From Colwellia sp. TT2012 (lineage in GTDB: Bacteria; Pseudomonadota; Gammaproteobacteria; Enterobacterales; Alteromonadaceae): a stretch of DNA of 64,000 nucleotides. Location: positions 558,001 through 622,000 of the forward strand of contig NZ_LJYX01000017.1 in assembly GCF_001440345.1 (NCBI RefSeq), given 5' to 3'. How positions within the stretch are numbered: the stretch's first letter is position 1; each line of letters starts with the position of its first letter. A program made the position numbers and the translations under genes. Shown one piece after another: positions 8,774 to 18,667 of this stretch. The notes under the pieces were generated by a model. The model saw only the letters and a program-made list of their open reading frames with translations. It made no database searches and had not been told where the DNA came from.

Positions 8774-10150
8774 ATGATCAGTGTATTTGATATGTTTTCT
8801 ATTGGTATAGGTCCATCAAGCTCACACACAGTGGGTCCGATGAAAGCGGCAAAACTTTTCGTTGATGCACTAGTTAAGCAAGAGTTATTAACTAAGGTCG
8901 ACCGAGTTAAATGTGAACTTTTTGGCTCATTAGGACAAACAGGTATTGGCCATGGCACAGGTAAAGCGGTTATTTTAGGCTTCACCGGGCAAACGCCTGA
9001 AGGCATTCCGGTTGAATCAATAGAAACTATTTTAGCGGAAGTCGTTAGCAGCCAAAAAATCTCACTCAATGGTAGCCATGAAGTCAACTTCCCTAAAGAT
9101 GACGCAATTATTTATCACCGCAGAAAAACGCTACCTGCTCATGCTAACGCCATGACCTTATATGCTTATCAAAATGATAGCTTATTATTAGAGCAAACCT
9201 ATTACTCCATTGGTGGTGGTTTTATTGTTGAAGCATGTGATTTTGAACAAGAAAAAGATAAAGCGCTCTCTTTACACACCAATATTAAGCGGCCACATGT
9301 TTTCAGCTCAGGAGATGAGTTATTAGCTTTGGCGAGTACTAAAGGGCTAAGTTTTAGTACTATCATGATGGATAACGAAAAGTGCTTAAACGATGAAACG
9401 ATAATTCGCACTAAACTGGTCACCATTTGGCAAGCAATGAAAGACAGTATCGAACGTGGTATGAACACCGAAGGTATTCTCCCGGGCGGTTTAAAATTAG
9501 CTCGCCGTGCCCCTGCTCTATATCGCACTTTGTTGGTAGAAAAATCTACCGATCCTTTAATCGCAATGGACTGGGTCAATTTATTCGCCATGGCGGTAAA
9601 TGAAGAAAATGCCGCGGGTAGCCGAGTAGTTACCGCACCTACCAACGGTGCCGCTGGTATTATTCCAGCAGTACTTAGCTACTACGATAAGTTTGTCAAG
9701 CCGGTTTCGGATGATGACTGTGTTCGCTATTTATTAACCGCTGCCGCTATTGGTATTTTATATAAAACCAATGCCTCTATTTCTGGCGCTGAAGTAGGTT
9801 GTCAGGGTGAAGTAGGTGTTGCTTGTTCAATGGCCGCGGGCGCGTTAACTGAAATTATGGGTGGCACGCCACCACAAGTAGAAAATGCCGCTGAAATAGG
9901 TATGGAACACAACCTAGGTTTAACCTGTGATCCAGTTGGCGGCTTAGTGCAAGTACCTTGTATTGAACGTAATGCTATGGGCTCAGTCAAAGCGATTAAC
10001 GCTTCACGCCTAGCGCTGCGCGGTACTGGCACACAAAAAGTTTCTTTAGATAAAGTGATCAAAACCATGTGGGAAACAGGTAATGATATGAAAACCAAGT
10101 ACAAAGAAACTTCACGTGGTGGTTTAGCGGTAAATATTATCGAATGTTAA
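8774..10150 (+). CDS. sdaA: L-serine ammonia-lyase (L-serine dehydratase)
   Basis: A 458-residue single-chain iron-sulfur L-serine deaminase, converting L-serine to pyruvate and ammonia. The N-terminal beta domain opens with SVFDMFSIGIGPSSSHTVGPM, the substrate-loop signature. The alpha domain holds the three cluster Cys at about 343 (EVGCQGEVG), 385 (LTCDPVGG) and 396 (VPCIERNAMG). NEENAAGSRVVTAPTNGAAGI is the family's conserved core. Length matches E. coli SdaA (454). The gene is third in the conserved pabB-nudL-sdaA order, but a 321-bp gap with its own putative promoter suggests separate transcription. A strong terminator follows. Confidence 0.95.
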   Translation: MISVFDMFSIGIGPSSSHTVGPMKAAKLFVDALVKQELLTKVDRVKCELFGSLGQTGIGHGTGKAVILGFTGQTPEGIPVESIETILAEVVSSQKISLNGSHEVNFPKDDAIIYHRRKTLPAHANAMTLYAYQNDSLLLEQTYYSIGGGFIVEACDFEQEKDKALSLHTNIKRPHVFSSGDELLALASTKGLSFSTIMMDNEKCLNDETIIRTKLVTIWQAMKDSIERGMNTEGILPGGLKLARRAPALYRTLLVEKSTDPLIAMDWVNLFAMAVNEENAAGSRVVTAPTNGAAGIIPAVLSYYDKFVKPVSDDDCVRYLLTAAAIGILYKTNASISGAEVGCQGEVGVACSMAAGALTEIMGGTPPQVENAAEIGMEHNLGLTCDPVGGLVQVPCIERNAMGSVKAINASRLALRGTGTQKVSLDKVIKTMWETGNDMKTKYKETSRGGLAVNIIEC

Positions 10151-10223
10151 GCGAGTGTTAGCTGAAAATTCATTACAAAACAGCTAAATAATAGTCTCTT
10201 TAGTAAATAGCAATATCAAATTA

Positions 10224-10258
10224 AAAAGCCCCAACAAGTCAGTCTTGTTGGGGCTTTT
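10224..10258 (+). terminator. Rho-independent terminator of sdaA
   Basis: A 15-bp perfect stem (AAAAGCCCCAACAAG with its complement) closes a 5-nt loop TCAGT and ends in TTTT. It is strong in both directions. Confidence 0.92.
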
Positions 10259-10299
10259 CTTTAACTATCAATTTAATCACTTAACTTAAACTAACAATT

Positions 10300-10396
10300 G
10301 GCTCTGTACCATAATACGGTTGTCTACATTATAACCCTATGATTTTATGTTGAGTATTGCTGAAGTGATAAAGGCGAGCTTCACAAGCATGACGGT
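10300..10396 (-). repeat. Dispersed intergenic repeat, copy A (3' half, inverted)
   Basis: On the minus strand this segment reads CCGTCATGCTTGTGAAGCT...ACTTCAGCAATACTCA...AAAATCA...TGTAGACAACCGTATTATGG...ACAGAGCC. It matches the right half of copy C (55320-55416) almost base for base and copy B (44990-45076) more loosely. The left half with the central hairpin is absent. Confidence 0.75.
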
Positions 10397-10593
10397 AGAT
10401 CGTTTCATGGCAAACGGTTGTGTACCTTTCTTTGTGTAGTCAGCCTGATATCTGCTCTGGACTCCATTTTTCTCTTCACTTGTCTTCGATAAGTGATATT
10501 AGATGAGGTGTCATTTTTATCACCTTCGTAGCCGCTAATCGTCGACTGTCAGTTAATAATTGGGCATGCTTGAAACGATAACCTCGCTTGCCT

Positions 10594-10860
10594 ATATAAC
10601 CAAGCCACTTCAAATTGCTTGTTCAGGACTACTGAGTAATTCATGAACAAGGCGCATCTTTTTATTAATGGTTATTCCCTTAAAAACAGATGCAACGCAA
10701 GGCATGATTGACTCAGAAGTCCCTAAAGGGTTGGTTTAGAAACGTTTTATGCTGCGTTATTCATTTTGACAAGGGAATAACCGTTCTCTTCAATAAATGC
10801 CTTACCTAAAACGTTTCTAATTCCAACTGAATCATGCAGTTGGAGGTGGCTTGGGTATAT
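10594..10860. repeat. Palindromic MITE-like element
   Basis: The ends form an imperfect inverted repeat of about 24 nt: CCAAGCCACTTCAAATTG at 10600-10617 and its near complement at 10837-10854, both flanked by TATA-like bases. Inside are nested inverted pairs: CTTGTTCA (10618) with TGAACAAG (10644), GGTTATTCCCTT (from 10670) with AAGGGAATAACC (from 10771), and TCCAACTG (10822) with CAGTTGGA (10837). There is no open frame. The structure is that of a small non-autonomous palindromic element. Confidence 0.6.
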
Positions 10861-11178
10861 TACGTTTTAACTCCCAACTTACCAAGGATTGATTGGCTCC
10901 GATAATACTCGCCATTTTTTGTTGATAAATATTTGTTTTCTTTAGCACATAAATCTGGCATCGTTGTGCATAGGTTAGTTGTTTATAATTTTTCATTGTT
11001 ACATCTCTTGCCGGAGAAAAGATGATCAGTTTATAAATAACTAACCGCTGTTTCTACTTTAAACAAGCTGTACACTTACTATATGAAGCTATACCGACTA
11101 TACCGAGAGTTAAGCTAAACGGAATTATTTTTAACATGGAGGGGTTATATTAAATACGTTAACAAGGTAACTAATGAT

Positions 11179-13965
11179 ATGATTAAATACTTCCCCTACC
11201 CGACAAGCTGTATCTGCCAATTTATATTGTTATTAAGCCTATCGGCCTGCCAGGATCACAAACCCAAAGAAGAGTTATTGAGCCCTGATGATATACCAGC
11301 TGTAACTGAAAGAGTATCGCCAATCTCTGACGATGTACCACCAATCTCTGACGATGTACCACCAATCTCTGACGATGTACCACCAATCTCTGACGATATA
11401 CCACCAATCTCTGACGATGTACCCCAAGTTATTTTAAACATTGCACCACTTGCCAGTGAGGTGACCATCATCACCCCAACTCAACCCAATAAAGACATAA
11501 CTGCCAGTTATACTTATTTTGATGAACATGATATTGAGGGCAGTAGTTTATATCGCTGGTTAATTGACGATATTGTTATTGCGGATTCATTTAGTTTTAC
11601 CCTACCAAGTGATAGCGAAGCTAAAAATTTAATTTTTTGTATTACACCTATAGCGGCTACAGGAGAAATAACCCAAGGATTAGAGGTCTGTGAAACACAG
11701 GTAATTACCGGGCAATACACAAAACCGACTATTGATGCCTTAGTACTGACTAGCTCCATAACAACGGGTATTGAGGTTTCGGCAACTTACCTGTTTGTAG
11801 ATGAAAACGAACGGCTTGAAGGTGATAGTGTTTTCAACTGGAAAATAAACGACAGTGATTACAGTGCACAAAAAATCATTACCTTCGGGGTAGAGCAGCA
11901 AGGCAGTTTCCTTATATTATGCTTAACCCCCATCGCAATCTCCGGTGAAAATGCTACGGGGGATACTATTTGTAGTGACCAAGTAATGATAGCGGCGAAA
12001 GCAGGCTCTGCGCCATCGGTAACTAACTTGCAATTAGCCAATTTTGCCAAAGCCACTAATAACATGTCGGTATCATATGACTATGTCGATAGTGATGGTG
12101 ATTTAGAATTTGATAGCACAACTGTTTGGTCTATTGATGGCGCACAAGTTAGTCAAATGCCCGATTATATACTGCCTTATGATAGCGCAGGCAAACTGTT
12201 ATCGGTATGTGTTACCCCTATTGCTATAACTGGCTCCCCCACAGAAGGAGCCACTAGCTGCGTAGCAGAATATATCGCGGATATTGTTATCACAGGTGAA
12301 TTAGAACTCTCTGACGATGTACCCCAAGTTATTTTAAACATTGCACCACTTGCCAGTGAGGTGACCATCATCCCCCCAACTCAACCCAATAAAGACATAA
12401 CTGCCAGTTATACTTATTTTGATGAACATGATATTGAGGGCAGTAGTTTATATCGCTGGTTAATTGACGATATTGTTATTGCGGATTCATTTGGTTTTAC
12501 CCTACCAAGTGATAGCGAAGCTAAAAATTTAATTTTTTGTATTACCCCTATAGCGGCTACAGGAGAAATAACCCAAGGATTAGAGGTCTGTGAAACACAG
12601 GTAATTACCGGGCAATACACAAAACCGACTATTGATGCCTTAGTACTGACTAGCTCCATAACAACGGGTATTGAGGTTTCGGCAACTTACCTGTTTGTAG
12701 ATGAAAACGAACGGCTTGAAGGTGATAGTGTTTTCAACTGGAAAATAAATGACAGTGATTACAGTGCACAAAAAATCATTACCTTCGGGGTAGAGCACCA
12801 AGGCAGTTTCCTTATATTATGCCTAACCCCCATCGCAATCTCAGGTGAAAATGCTACGGGTGATACTATTTGTAGCGACCAAGTAATGATAGCGGCGAAA
12901 GCAGGCTCTGCGCCATCGGTAACTAACTTACAATTAGCCAATTTTGCCAAAGCCACTAATAACATGTCGGTATCATATGACTATGTCGATAGTGATGGTG
13001 ATTTAGAATTTGATAGCACAACTGTTTGGTCTATTGATGGCGCAGAAGTTAGTCAAATGCCCGATTATATACTGCCTAATGATAGCGCAGGCAAACTGTT
13101 ATCGGTATGTGTTACCCCTATTGCTATAACTGGCTCCCCCGCAGAAGGAGCCACTAGCTGCGTAGCCGAATATATCGCGGATATTGTTATCACAGGTAAA
13201 TTAGAACTATACCAGACCATTAGCTTAGCAATTACCGGTTATAGTTTTAATAGCGTCACTTGGCGAATATTACACCCAAGCCATTCTCCCATAAGATCTA
13301 ACGATAGTAGCTCTTTCACCATAGCTAGCCCAACGGAAGAAGCTAATTGGTTAATAGGTCACGACCTTGAAGTTTGCATTGATACTATCGAATCGGGTGA
13401 GATATGTTTATTAGCCGCTGAGCAAGCAGTAACTGAGATTACTGGTGGTTTACCGACACAATTAGATACCGACAATAATATCAGCAAGCGCGTTATTGCG
13501 CCGGTAAGTTTTATTGATTTAACCATTTCAGGTACTAGTAAAAGATTACACAGGCCTCTCAATGTTACCGAATCAACACTCGCCAATATTAATAGTTCGG
13601 GTAGTGTGCCACTACATAACGATCAATACATAGATGGAAATACTGGCATTATTTGGGCCATTTATGATCAGCAAACTGCGCTCGATAGCTGTAGTAATCG
13701 CAGCATGATACTGCCGGTGCAAGGAGTTAGTGATACCTCAGATGATTTTGGTTTACAGCAGTTTTATAATCAGACGGCTATTGATTATGCACAGTTTTCA
13801 GACTCCTACATTGTCAGGGGTATGGGCTGGCCTGGGGTCTACTATCGTTCATCCTCTTTTCATTCAACAGGTAACCATTATGATTATTACTTACTTGGCG
13901 GCTTTGGCGATTATATCGATGATGATACTACCGAGGCTGCAGCTTGTTTAACAACGCTGCCTTAA
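11179..13965 (+). CDS. Repeat-containing lipoprotein, probable surface adhesin
   Basis: 928 residues. The N-terminus has a lipoprotein signal ending LLSLSAC (Cys about 25). Next comes a short linker of five tandem PPISDDV-type heptapeptides, encoded by 21-bp repeats. Then come six homologous beta-type domains of about 95 residues, each with an aromatic-rich SYxYxDxxxxEGxSxxxW core and a paired CxTPIAxxG / xxC ending. Domains 1-3 and 4-6 are a 300-residue tandem duplication. The C-terminal 150 residues (GIIWAIYDQQTALDSC, ILPVQG, WPGVYYRSSSFHSTGNHYDYYL, EAAACLT) resemble the C-type-lectin-like tips of intimin/invasin-type adhesins; this is inference. The architecture suggests a cell-surface stalk with a binding tip. 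It is monocistronic and flanked by terminators. Binding partner unknown. Confidence 0.75.
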   Translation: MIKYFPYPTSCICQFILLLSLSACQDHKPKEELLSPDDIPAVTERVSPISDDVPPISDDVPPISDDVPPISDDIPPISDDVPQVILNIAPLASEVTIITPTQPNKDITASYTYFDEHDIEGSSLYRWLIDDIVIADSFSFTLPSDSEAKNLIFCITPIAATGEITQGLEVCETQVITGQYTKPTIDALVLTSSITTGIEVSATYLFVDENERLEGDSVFNWKINDSDYSAQKIITFGVEQQGSFLILCLTPIAISGENATGDTICSDQVMIAAKAGSAPSVTNLQLANFAKATNNMSVSYDYVDSDGDLEFDSTTVWSIDGAQVSQMPDYILPYDSAGKLLSVCVTPIAITGSPTEGATSCVAEYIADIVITGELELSDDVPQVILNIAPLASEVTIIPPTQPNKDITASYTYFDEHDIEGSSLYRWLIDDIVIADSFGFTLPSDSEAKNLIFCITPIAATGEITQGLEVCETQVITGQYTKPTIDALVLTSSITTGIEVSATYLFVDENERLEGDSVFNWKINDSDYSAQKIITFGVEHQGSFLILCLTPIAISGENATGDTICSDQVMIAAKAGSAPSVTNLQLANFAKATNNMSVSYDYVDSDGDLEFDSTTVWSIDGAEVSQMPDYILPNDSAGKLLSVCVTPIAITGSPAEGATSCVAEYIADIVITGKLELYQTISLAITGYSFNSVTWRILHPSHSPIRSNDSSSFTIASPTEEANWLIGHDLEVCIDTIESGEICLLAAEQAVTEITGGLPTQLDTDNNISKRVIAPVSFIDLTISGTSKRLHRPLNVTESTLANINSSGSVPLHNDQYIDGNTGIIWAIYDQQTALDSCSNRSMILPVQGVSDTSDDFGLQQFYNQTAIDYAQFSDSYIVRGMGWPGVYYRSSSFHSTGNHYDYYLLGGFGDYIDDDTTEAAACLTTLP
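11320..11424 (+). repeat. Five tandem 21-bp repeats in coding sequence
   Basis: Units start at 11320, 11341, 11362, 11383 and 11404 and encode the heptad PISDDVP. They differ by only one or two bases. A partial related unit begins the second 900-bp copy at about 12309. Confidence 0.9.
11409..12308 (+). repeat. 900-bp tandem duplication, copy 1
   Basis: This segment is repeated at an exact 900-bp offset by 12309-13208. I count 15 single-base differences and no indels (about 98% identity). It encodes three beta-type domains of the lipoprotein. Confidence 0.95.
12309..13208 (+). repeat. 900-bp tandem duplication, copy 2
   Basis: Second copy of the block at 11409-12308. The join reads TTAGAACT followed by CTCTGACGATGTACC, placing the start of the unit at the last 21-bp repeat. 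The duplication keeps the frame. Confidence 0.95.
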
Positions 13966-13975
13966 CGATTTCGGT

Positions 13976-14014
13976 AGCATTAACTATGTATTGTCTTTCA
14001 TAGTTAATGCTTTT
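13976..14014 (+). terminator. Terminator of the lipoprotein gene
   Basis: A 13-bp perfect stem (AGCATTAACTATG at 13976-13988 with 13999-14011) has a 10-nt loop and is followed by TTTTC. Confidence 0.85.
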
Positions 14015-14359
14015 CTTGGGCAACGGAACTGGTTGGATAAGAAAAGATGACTCGCACCTTAGCTTTAAACCCTTTGGCGTTAAAATCCGCTTTAACCATA
14101 TAAATCCATTGATGAAAACAAATATATAACGGGTTATTGGATTCAATTTTACCTAGAATACCGTAGCGGCATGGGCCCTTTATCTTTTTTAATAAAAACT
14201 AAAAACCCCTTATGGGAATTGCAATTACTTCCTGAGTTACCGCTTTAAAAATACCAGGGCTTTATTCCTTTAATTAAACCTCTTTGCTCTTCCCAAACAG
14301 CCAGTGTTTATTTTTATAGCACTGGCTGTAAGGAGATAAATGATCTGAGATATAACAAA

Positions 14360-14394
14360 CAAAAAGCCCCAACAAATTTATTGCTGGGGGCTTT
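14360..14394 (-). terminator. Terminator of the CobN-like gene
   Basis: An AAAAGCCCC...GGGGGCTTT hairpin with an imperfect inner stem around an ATTTA loop. On the minus strand it ends in a T-run. It lies about 65 nt after the stop of the CobN-like gene. Confidence 0.75.
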
Positions 14395-14456
14395 CTTTCA
14401 TTAATGTTTTCATTATTTTTTAGCTAAAAATAACATCGATCATAGCATTATCGATG

Positions 14457-17400
14457 TTAGGCTGCTTTTTCTAACACTGGTTTTACAGCTTTAGCATTTG
14501 GGTTAAGCCATACCAACTTTTTAGTTGGTCGAACAAAATGACTAACGAGGCCAGCGAAGAATATAGCCAATAACCAATATAGCGTAGTGTGATCACTTTC
14601 AAGGGGCTCAGCTTTGCTCTGCTCTGCCAGCTTTTGTCCAGTAACGTGCTCAGTTTTTTTGGCTTGACTTGCTGACGCTGCTGGCACTTTCGGCTGTGCA
14701 TTAGCTTGTGCCAATACCTCTGCTAATGCCTTAGATAAGGGCATTAAACCAAAACCAACCGCGGCACTGTCCATATACTCATTGAATTTTACATTGTCAG
14801 TAACCACATCAAACTGCGTAGCGATTTCAGTATAGGTTGCTACCATTTTCTTGATAGTTGCTTCATCAGCTTGCCAGTAGCCTTTACGCACGGCTTCAAG
14901 CATACGCTCGATAATTTGCGCTAAGCTTTCCGCATTATGCTCCTCAAAAAACTCACGCATATCCATTTGGTATTTATCTTCAACATAGACTTCAAAGAAT
15001 TCTTGCCATTGATCATCACGTATCGCCTCAGGCGTCATCACTTCCCAACCCCACATGTTATTCATGCGGTCTAAAATGACCGTAGCGCCAGCATAACCAG
15101 AGTCTTGCATGGCTTTAATCCAACGTGGATGGAAATAGCGGCTACGCATTTCTTGATTAATAAATTCAGCCAGGGTTTGTACCTTTAACTGATCTTTTTT
15201 ACGCAAGTTGGAAACATACATTTCCGGAGTTTTACCATCTAGATAGCGTACTGCTAAACCGATACCACCAAAATACTGGAACGGATCATCATTGGTCATT
15301 AAGGCATAAAGGTTGGTTGAGCGTGAGAAAATAACGCCCTGAGTACCTGAAAGCACTTTGGCATATAAACCTTGCCCTGCCCCTAAAGCATTGGCAACAT
15401 TTTCGCTCCAACGTTTTTCATCAGCGCCATAAGCAAAGCCCATGCGGTCAAGATAAAGGTTCGCTAATTTATCATCGGTTTCCCACGTATCCGAGGCTAA
15501 TGAGCTACCCGCTAAACCAGTACCATAATTACCGGTTTCATTAGAGAAAATACGAATAGAAGATAAATACTCAGCATCTGCTACCGATTTACCTTTATCC
15601 AGTAATTCTGTCTTTAGGGCATTGCTATGACGATAAACAAAGTTATTGTCTTCTTTCATTTTTGCCACTTTATCAATGGCTTTTGCTAACCATAACATCA
15701 CATTAGGAAAGGCATCTCGATATAGACCTGTAGTTGAGATAACCACATCAATACGTGGACGTTTTAATTCGCTATAAGGAATAACCTCGGTACCGACCAC
15801 ATGCCCCTGGTGATTCCACTTAGGTTTTACACCTAGGGCATGGAGAATTTGCGCTTCTAAGGCCCCTTGATGACGCATGGTTTCTAATGACCACAAGGAG
15901 AAAGCTAACTTTTGTGGAAACTTACCATGCTTTTCAACATAAGCCGTTATGGTTTGGTTCATCAAGGTAACACCGGCATCATAGGCTTCTTTAGAAGGTA
16001 CTTTGGCTGGATTAAAGCCTATCAGGTTACGACCCGTTGGTACGGCTTCTGGGTTACGAATGGGATCACCGCCATAACTGGTTTTAATGTAGTTAGCGTC
16101 TAGGGCCAATAATAAGTTTTGTGTCTCTGCTATGGCTTGAAAGTTATGCCAATAGTTTTTGGCTATCGTTAAATCAGCAACTAATAACTCATCTAAATCC
16201 GTTAATAACTCTGGGTTAGCTTTATTTTTAGTTAAGTAAGCTTTTAGTAATTGAAAGCCTTCCAGTGCCGGTAGCTTTTTAACATTACGTTGATCAAACT
16301 GCTCTGCTTTGGCAATAGTCATGTTATGCGCTTGCTCATATTTTGCAGCACGCTTGGTGAAGTCATCACCTAACATTTGCAACATGGTGGTATATAAATG
16401 CGCCTCTTTTGGCAAAGCACCAAAAACATGCACACCTAAGGGGTGGCTCATTTGTGCCAAGGCATTTAAGTGATCTTGTAATTTAGCGATATAGTTATCA
16501 AAATCAGCTGCCATGGTCTCTGGCTCAATGGCTAAGTCTTTTAACATATTGAGCTTTTGTGCCATAACTATGATGCTGTCTTGAGTATTCGCCTTAGTTT
16601 TCCCTTCAGATAACATTAAGTAATTGTTGATTTTTTCATTTAATGTTGCCACTTCAGTATATAAACCTGCTTTGGCAAAACCTGGTGTTAGGTGGCTTAT
16701 CATAGTCGCTCGACCACGACGCTTAGCCTGCATGGCCTCACCAACATTATCGATAATATAGGGATAAAACACCGGTAAGTTACCTAAAGCTAAACTCGGT
16801 GCATCATAGACAGATAAACCACGTTCTTTACCGGTTAGCCATTCTTGACTGCCATGAGTCCCTAAGTGAATATAGGCATCAGCGCCAAAAATTTCTCGGG
16901 CAAATAAATAGCTGGCAAGATAACTGTGATTAATCGGTGTTTTAGTGCTGTGATATAAATTAGCATGCTCTTGGGCATCGTCACCACGCACACCTTGGGG
17001 TATCACTATCATATTGCCAAGGTTCATTCTTGGAATAACAAACGCAGGTACGGTGACACCGTTAAGTGTAGCTTGACGTAACATGCTGCTTTCTTCTGGC
17101 TTACCCCAACGGGCAATAATAGCTTCAGTAACCTCTGCTGGCAGGGCATTAAACCAATTAAGGTAAGTAGTTAACGGCATATATTCGGCCAAATCGAGGG
17201 CGATTAACTGCTCAGCATCTTCGCCGCGATAATAGGGGCGTAATAACTTACCCGCTGACTCAATGATTTCTTTATGGCCTTTAACATCAATGTTGTAGCC
17301 TTTGTCTTTCATCGCTTTAGCGATATTTTCAATGGAGGTTGGTACATCTAAAAAGGCAGCACCAATATTTTTTTCACCCGGTGGATAGTTCCAAATAAAA

Positions 17401-18599
17401 GTGGCTATTTTTTTATCACTGTTGTTGATGTGCGCAAGATTAGCGTGATTATAAGCACGTTCAACTAAGGCATTTAACTGATAATCAATAACAGTTTTAA
17501 CACCTTTATCATTTGCGGCAATAATAGTAGGGTCTGCGCTACCGGTATCTTCTGGCATCACCAAAAAAAATGGTGTTAATGATGGTGAAATACCGGCATG
17601 GTCTTGTTCAAAGCTTGCTTGATCGCCTTCGGTATAATTAAGGGCATGTAATACGGGCACACCCAGTTGTTCAAACTCAGTTCGACGCTTAGCAACAAAA
17701 TGTAATGAGCGATAGTTAATCAATAAATCAACACGGCTTTTAGTTTTGCTATGAGCTGCTCCCAGTTTACTTGCAACACTGTCAGAGCTTTCGACCATCA
17801 ATAAATCAGTGAATTTCGTTGCTTGATCTTCCCCTTCGAAGAAATAAGCTAAGGCTTTAGCGCCCTTTGCTTCAAGACCTTTAATCAAGGCATCGACGAT
17901 TTGTTGTTGTTCATAATCAATAACACTTCTATGGATACCAATGGCAATGACTACTTGGTTATCAGTAATATTTAAATACTCAAAAAAAGCATCGGCATCA
18001 CTCGTAACAAGACCGGGAAAATCATAATGATATAAACCAACACTTGGCACAATAATAGGCGCTTTGGCGGTCAGCGAAGATAGGTTAAGGAAATCATTGG
18101 CAAGGTAAAGCATCAAATTAGCATAATTTTCACGACCCGCATTATTGTAGTAACTGCCAATGTTTTTGGCTTGCGCACTAGATAGCCCTTGGTTCATGGT
18201 AGTGTTTGCTAAATCACCCATGGAGATAACCGGCACATTAGGCATTGTGATTAAGTGCTGCTGATATTTAGCAAACATGTATTTAGACAACGCAGGATTG
18301 ATACCATCAAGCATAATTAAGCTGGCTTTCGACCAAGCCGCTTTAATATCTTCTGCTGATTTGCCTTTGCTGGAAAAATTAACTAGCTCAAACGGTTGAT
18401 CTTTTGCTAATAATTGCAATAAGTCGCCCTTAGGTTTAGAGGCGTGGGAGGACATCATCAGTAGCACTTGCGGCTTAACTTGCACCTTATTTAACGGCTT
18501 ATCTAACGTGGTAGAGGGCTCTGCAACACTGACATTTACTAAGCACATTAGTGCTAAAGCCGGTAGTAAAGTAAGTTTATTTAAAATTTTTGTTATCAT
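14457..18599 (-). CDS. CobN-like chelatase, exported and membrane-anchored (HmuS-like)
   Basis: 1380 residues of the CobN / magnesium-chelatase H family. Unlike cytosolic cobaltochelatase CobN, it begins with a signal peptide (LTLLPALALMCLVNVSVAEP) and ends with a transmembrane helix near residues 1336-1356 (LYWLLAIFFAGLVSHFV) plus a basic tail, so the body should be periplasmic. Family motifs include HLGTHGSQEWLTGKERG near 575, DNVGEAMQAKRRGRA, IFSNETGNYGTGLAGS near 1020 and RMNNMWGWEV. It is the last gene after ExbB-like and DUF2149 genes, divergent from a TonB receptor. That set, with signal and anchor, is the arrangement of hmuS in Bacteroidota haem-uptake operons, where the CobN-like protein is implicated in removing metal from haem. 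Haem or another metallo-tetrapyrrole is therefore the inferred substrate; cobalamin remains an alternative. No CobS/CobT partners are nearby. Confidence 0.82.
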   Translation of the reverse strand: MITKILNKLTLLPALALMCLVNVSVAEPSTTLDKPLNKVQVKPQVLLMMSSHASKPKGDLLQLLAKDQPFELVNFSSKGKSAEDIKAAWSKASLIMLDGINPALSKYMFAKYQQHLITMPNVPVISMGDLANTTMNQGLSSAQAKNIGSYYNNAGRENYANLMLYLANDFLNLSSLTAKAPIIVPSVGLYHYDFPGLVTSDADAFFEYLNITDNQVVIAIGIHRSVIDYEQQQIVDALIKGLEAKGAKALAYFFEGEDQATKFTDLLMVESSDSVASKLGAAHSKTKSRVDLLINYRSLHFVAKRRTEFEQLGVPVLHALNYTEGDQASFEQDHAGISPSLTPFFLVMPEDTGSADPTIIAANDKGVKTVIDYQLNALVERAYNHANLAHINNSDKKIATFIWNYPPGEKNIGAAFLDVPTSIENIAKAMKDKGYNIDVKGHKEIIESAGKLLRPYYRGEDAEQLIALDLAEYMPLTTYLNWFNALPAEVTEAIIARWGKPEESSMLRQATLNGVTVPAFVIPRMNLGNMIVIPQGVRGDDAQEHANLYHSTKTPINHSYLASYLFAREIFGADAYIHLGTHGSQEWLTGKERGLSVYDAPSLALGNLPVFYPYIIDNVGEAMQAKRRGRATMISHLTPGFAKAGLYTEVATLNEKINNYLMLSEGKTKANTQDSIIVMAQKLNMLKDLAIEPETMAADFDNYIAKLQDHLNALAQMSHPLGVHVFGALPKEAHLYTTMLQMLGDDFTKRAAKYEQAHNMTIAKAEQFDQRNVKKLPALEGFQLLKAYLTKNKANPELLTDLDELLVADLTIAKNYWHNFQAIAETQNLLLALDANYIKTSYGGDPIRNPEAVPTGRNLIGFNPAKVPSKEAYDAGVTLMNQTITAYVEKHGKFPQKLAFSLWSLETMRHQGALEAQILHALGVKPKWNHQGHVVGTEVIPYSELKRPRIDVVISTTGLYRDAFPNVMLWLAKAIDKVAKMKEDNNFVYRHSNALKTELLDKGKSVADAEYLSSIRIFSNETGNYGTGLAGSSLASDTWETDDKLANLYLDRMGFAYGADEKRWSENVANALGAGQGLYAKVLSGTQGVIFSRSTNLYALMTNDDPFQYFGGIGLAVRYLDGKTPEMYVSNLRKKDQLKVQTLAEFINQEMRSRYFHPRWIKAMQDSGYAGATVILDRMNNMWGWEVMTPEAIRDDQWQEFFEVYVEDKYQMDMREFFEEHNAESLAQIIERMLEAVRKGYWQADEATIKKMVATYTEIATQFDVVTDNVKFNEYMDSAAVGFGLMPLSKALAEVLAQANAQPKVPAASASQAKKTEHVTGQKLAEQSKAEPLESDHTTLYWLLAIFFAGLVSHFVRPTKKLVWLNPNAKAVKPVLEKAA

Positions 18600-18667
18600 T
18601 ATATTTTTGAGAACCTTTTTAACCTCAGCTCGGGTTAATGGTTGTTAATTAGAGTAAATATATAGCC

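Larger units (their letters stand above)
10259..11178. other. Gene-free 0.9-kb region holding repeats
   Basis: No coding frame was recognised on either strand. The region holds an inverted partial copy of a dispersed repeat (10300-10396), a degenerate stretch to about 10593, a palindromic 267-bp element (10594-10860) and an AT-rich leader for the lipoprotein gene. It looks like an accumulation site for small non-coding repeats. Confidence 0.6.
13966..14456. other. Intergenic between convergent genes
   Basis: Two terminator-like hairpins (13976-14014 and 14360-14394) lie at the edges. A further perfect 10-bp inverted repeat (ACAGCCAGTG at 14297-14306 and its complement at 14320-14329) has no T-run on either strand. 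No convincing gene is seen; a 72-codon minus-strand frame at 13928-14146 overlaps the lipoprotein end and has no recognisable features. Confidence 0.5.

Noticed and set aside
11320-11424. Regular 21-bp repeats considered as a CRISPR-like array
   Set aside because: The units are contiguous with no spacers and encode heptapeptides in frame within the lipoprotein.
13928-14146. 72-codon minus-strand frame after the lipoprotein gene
   Set aside because: It runs through the lipoprotein terminator hairpin and resembles no known family.
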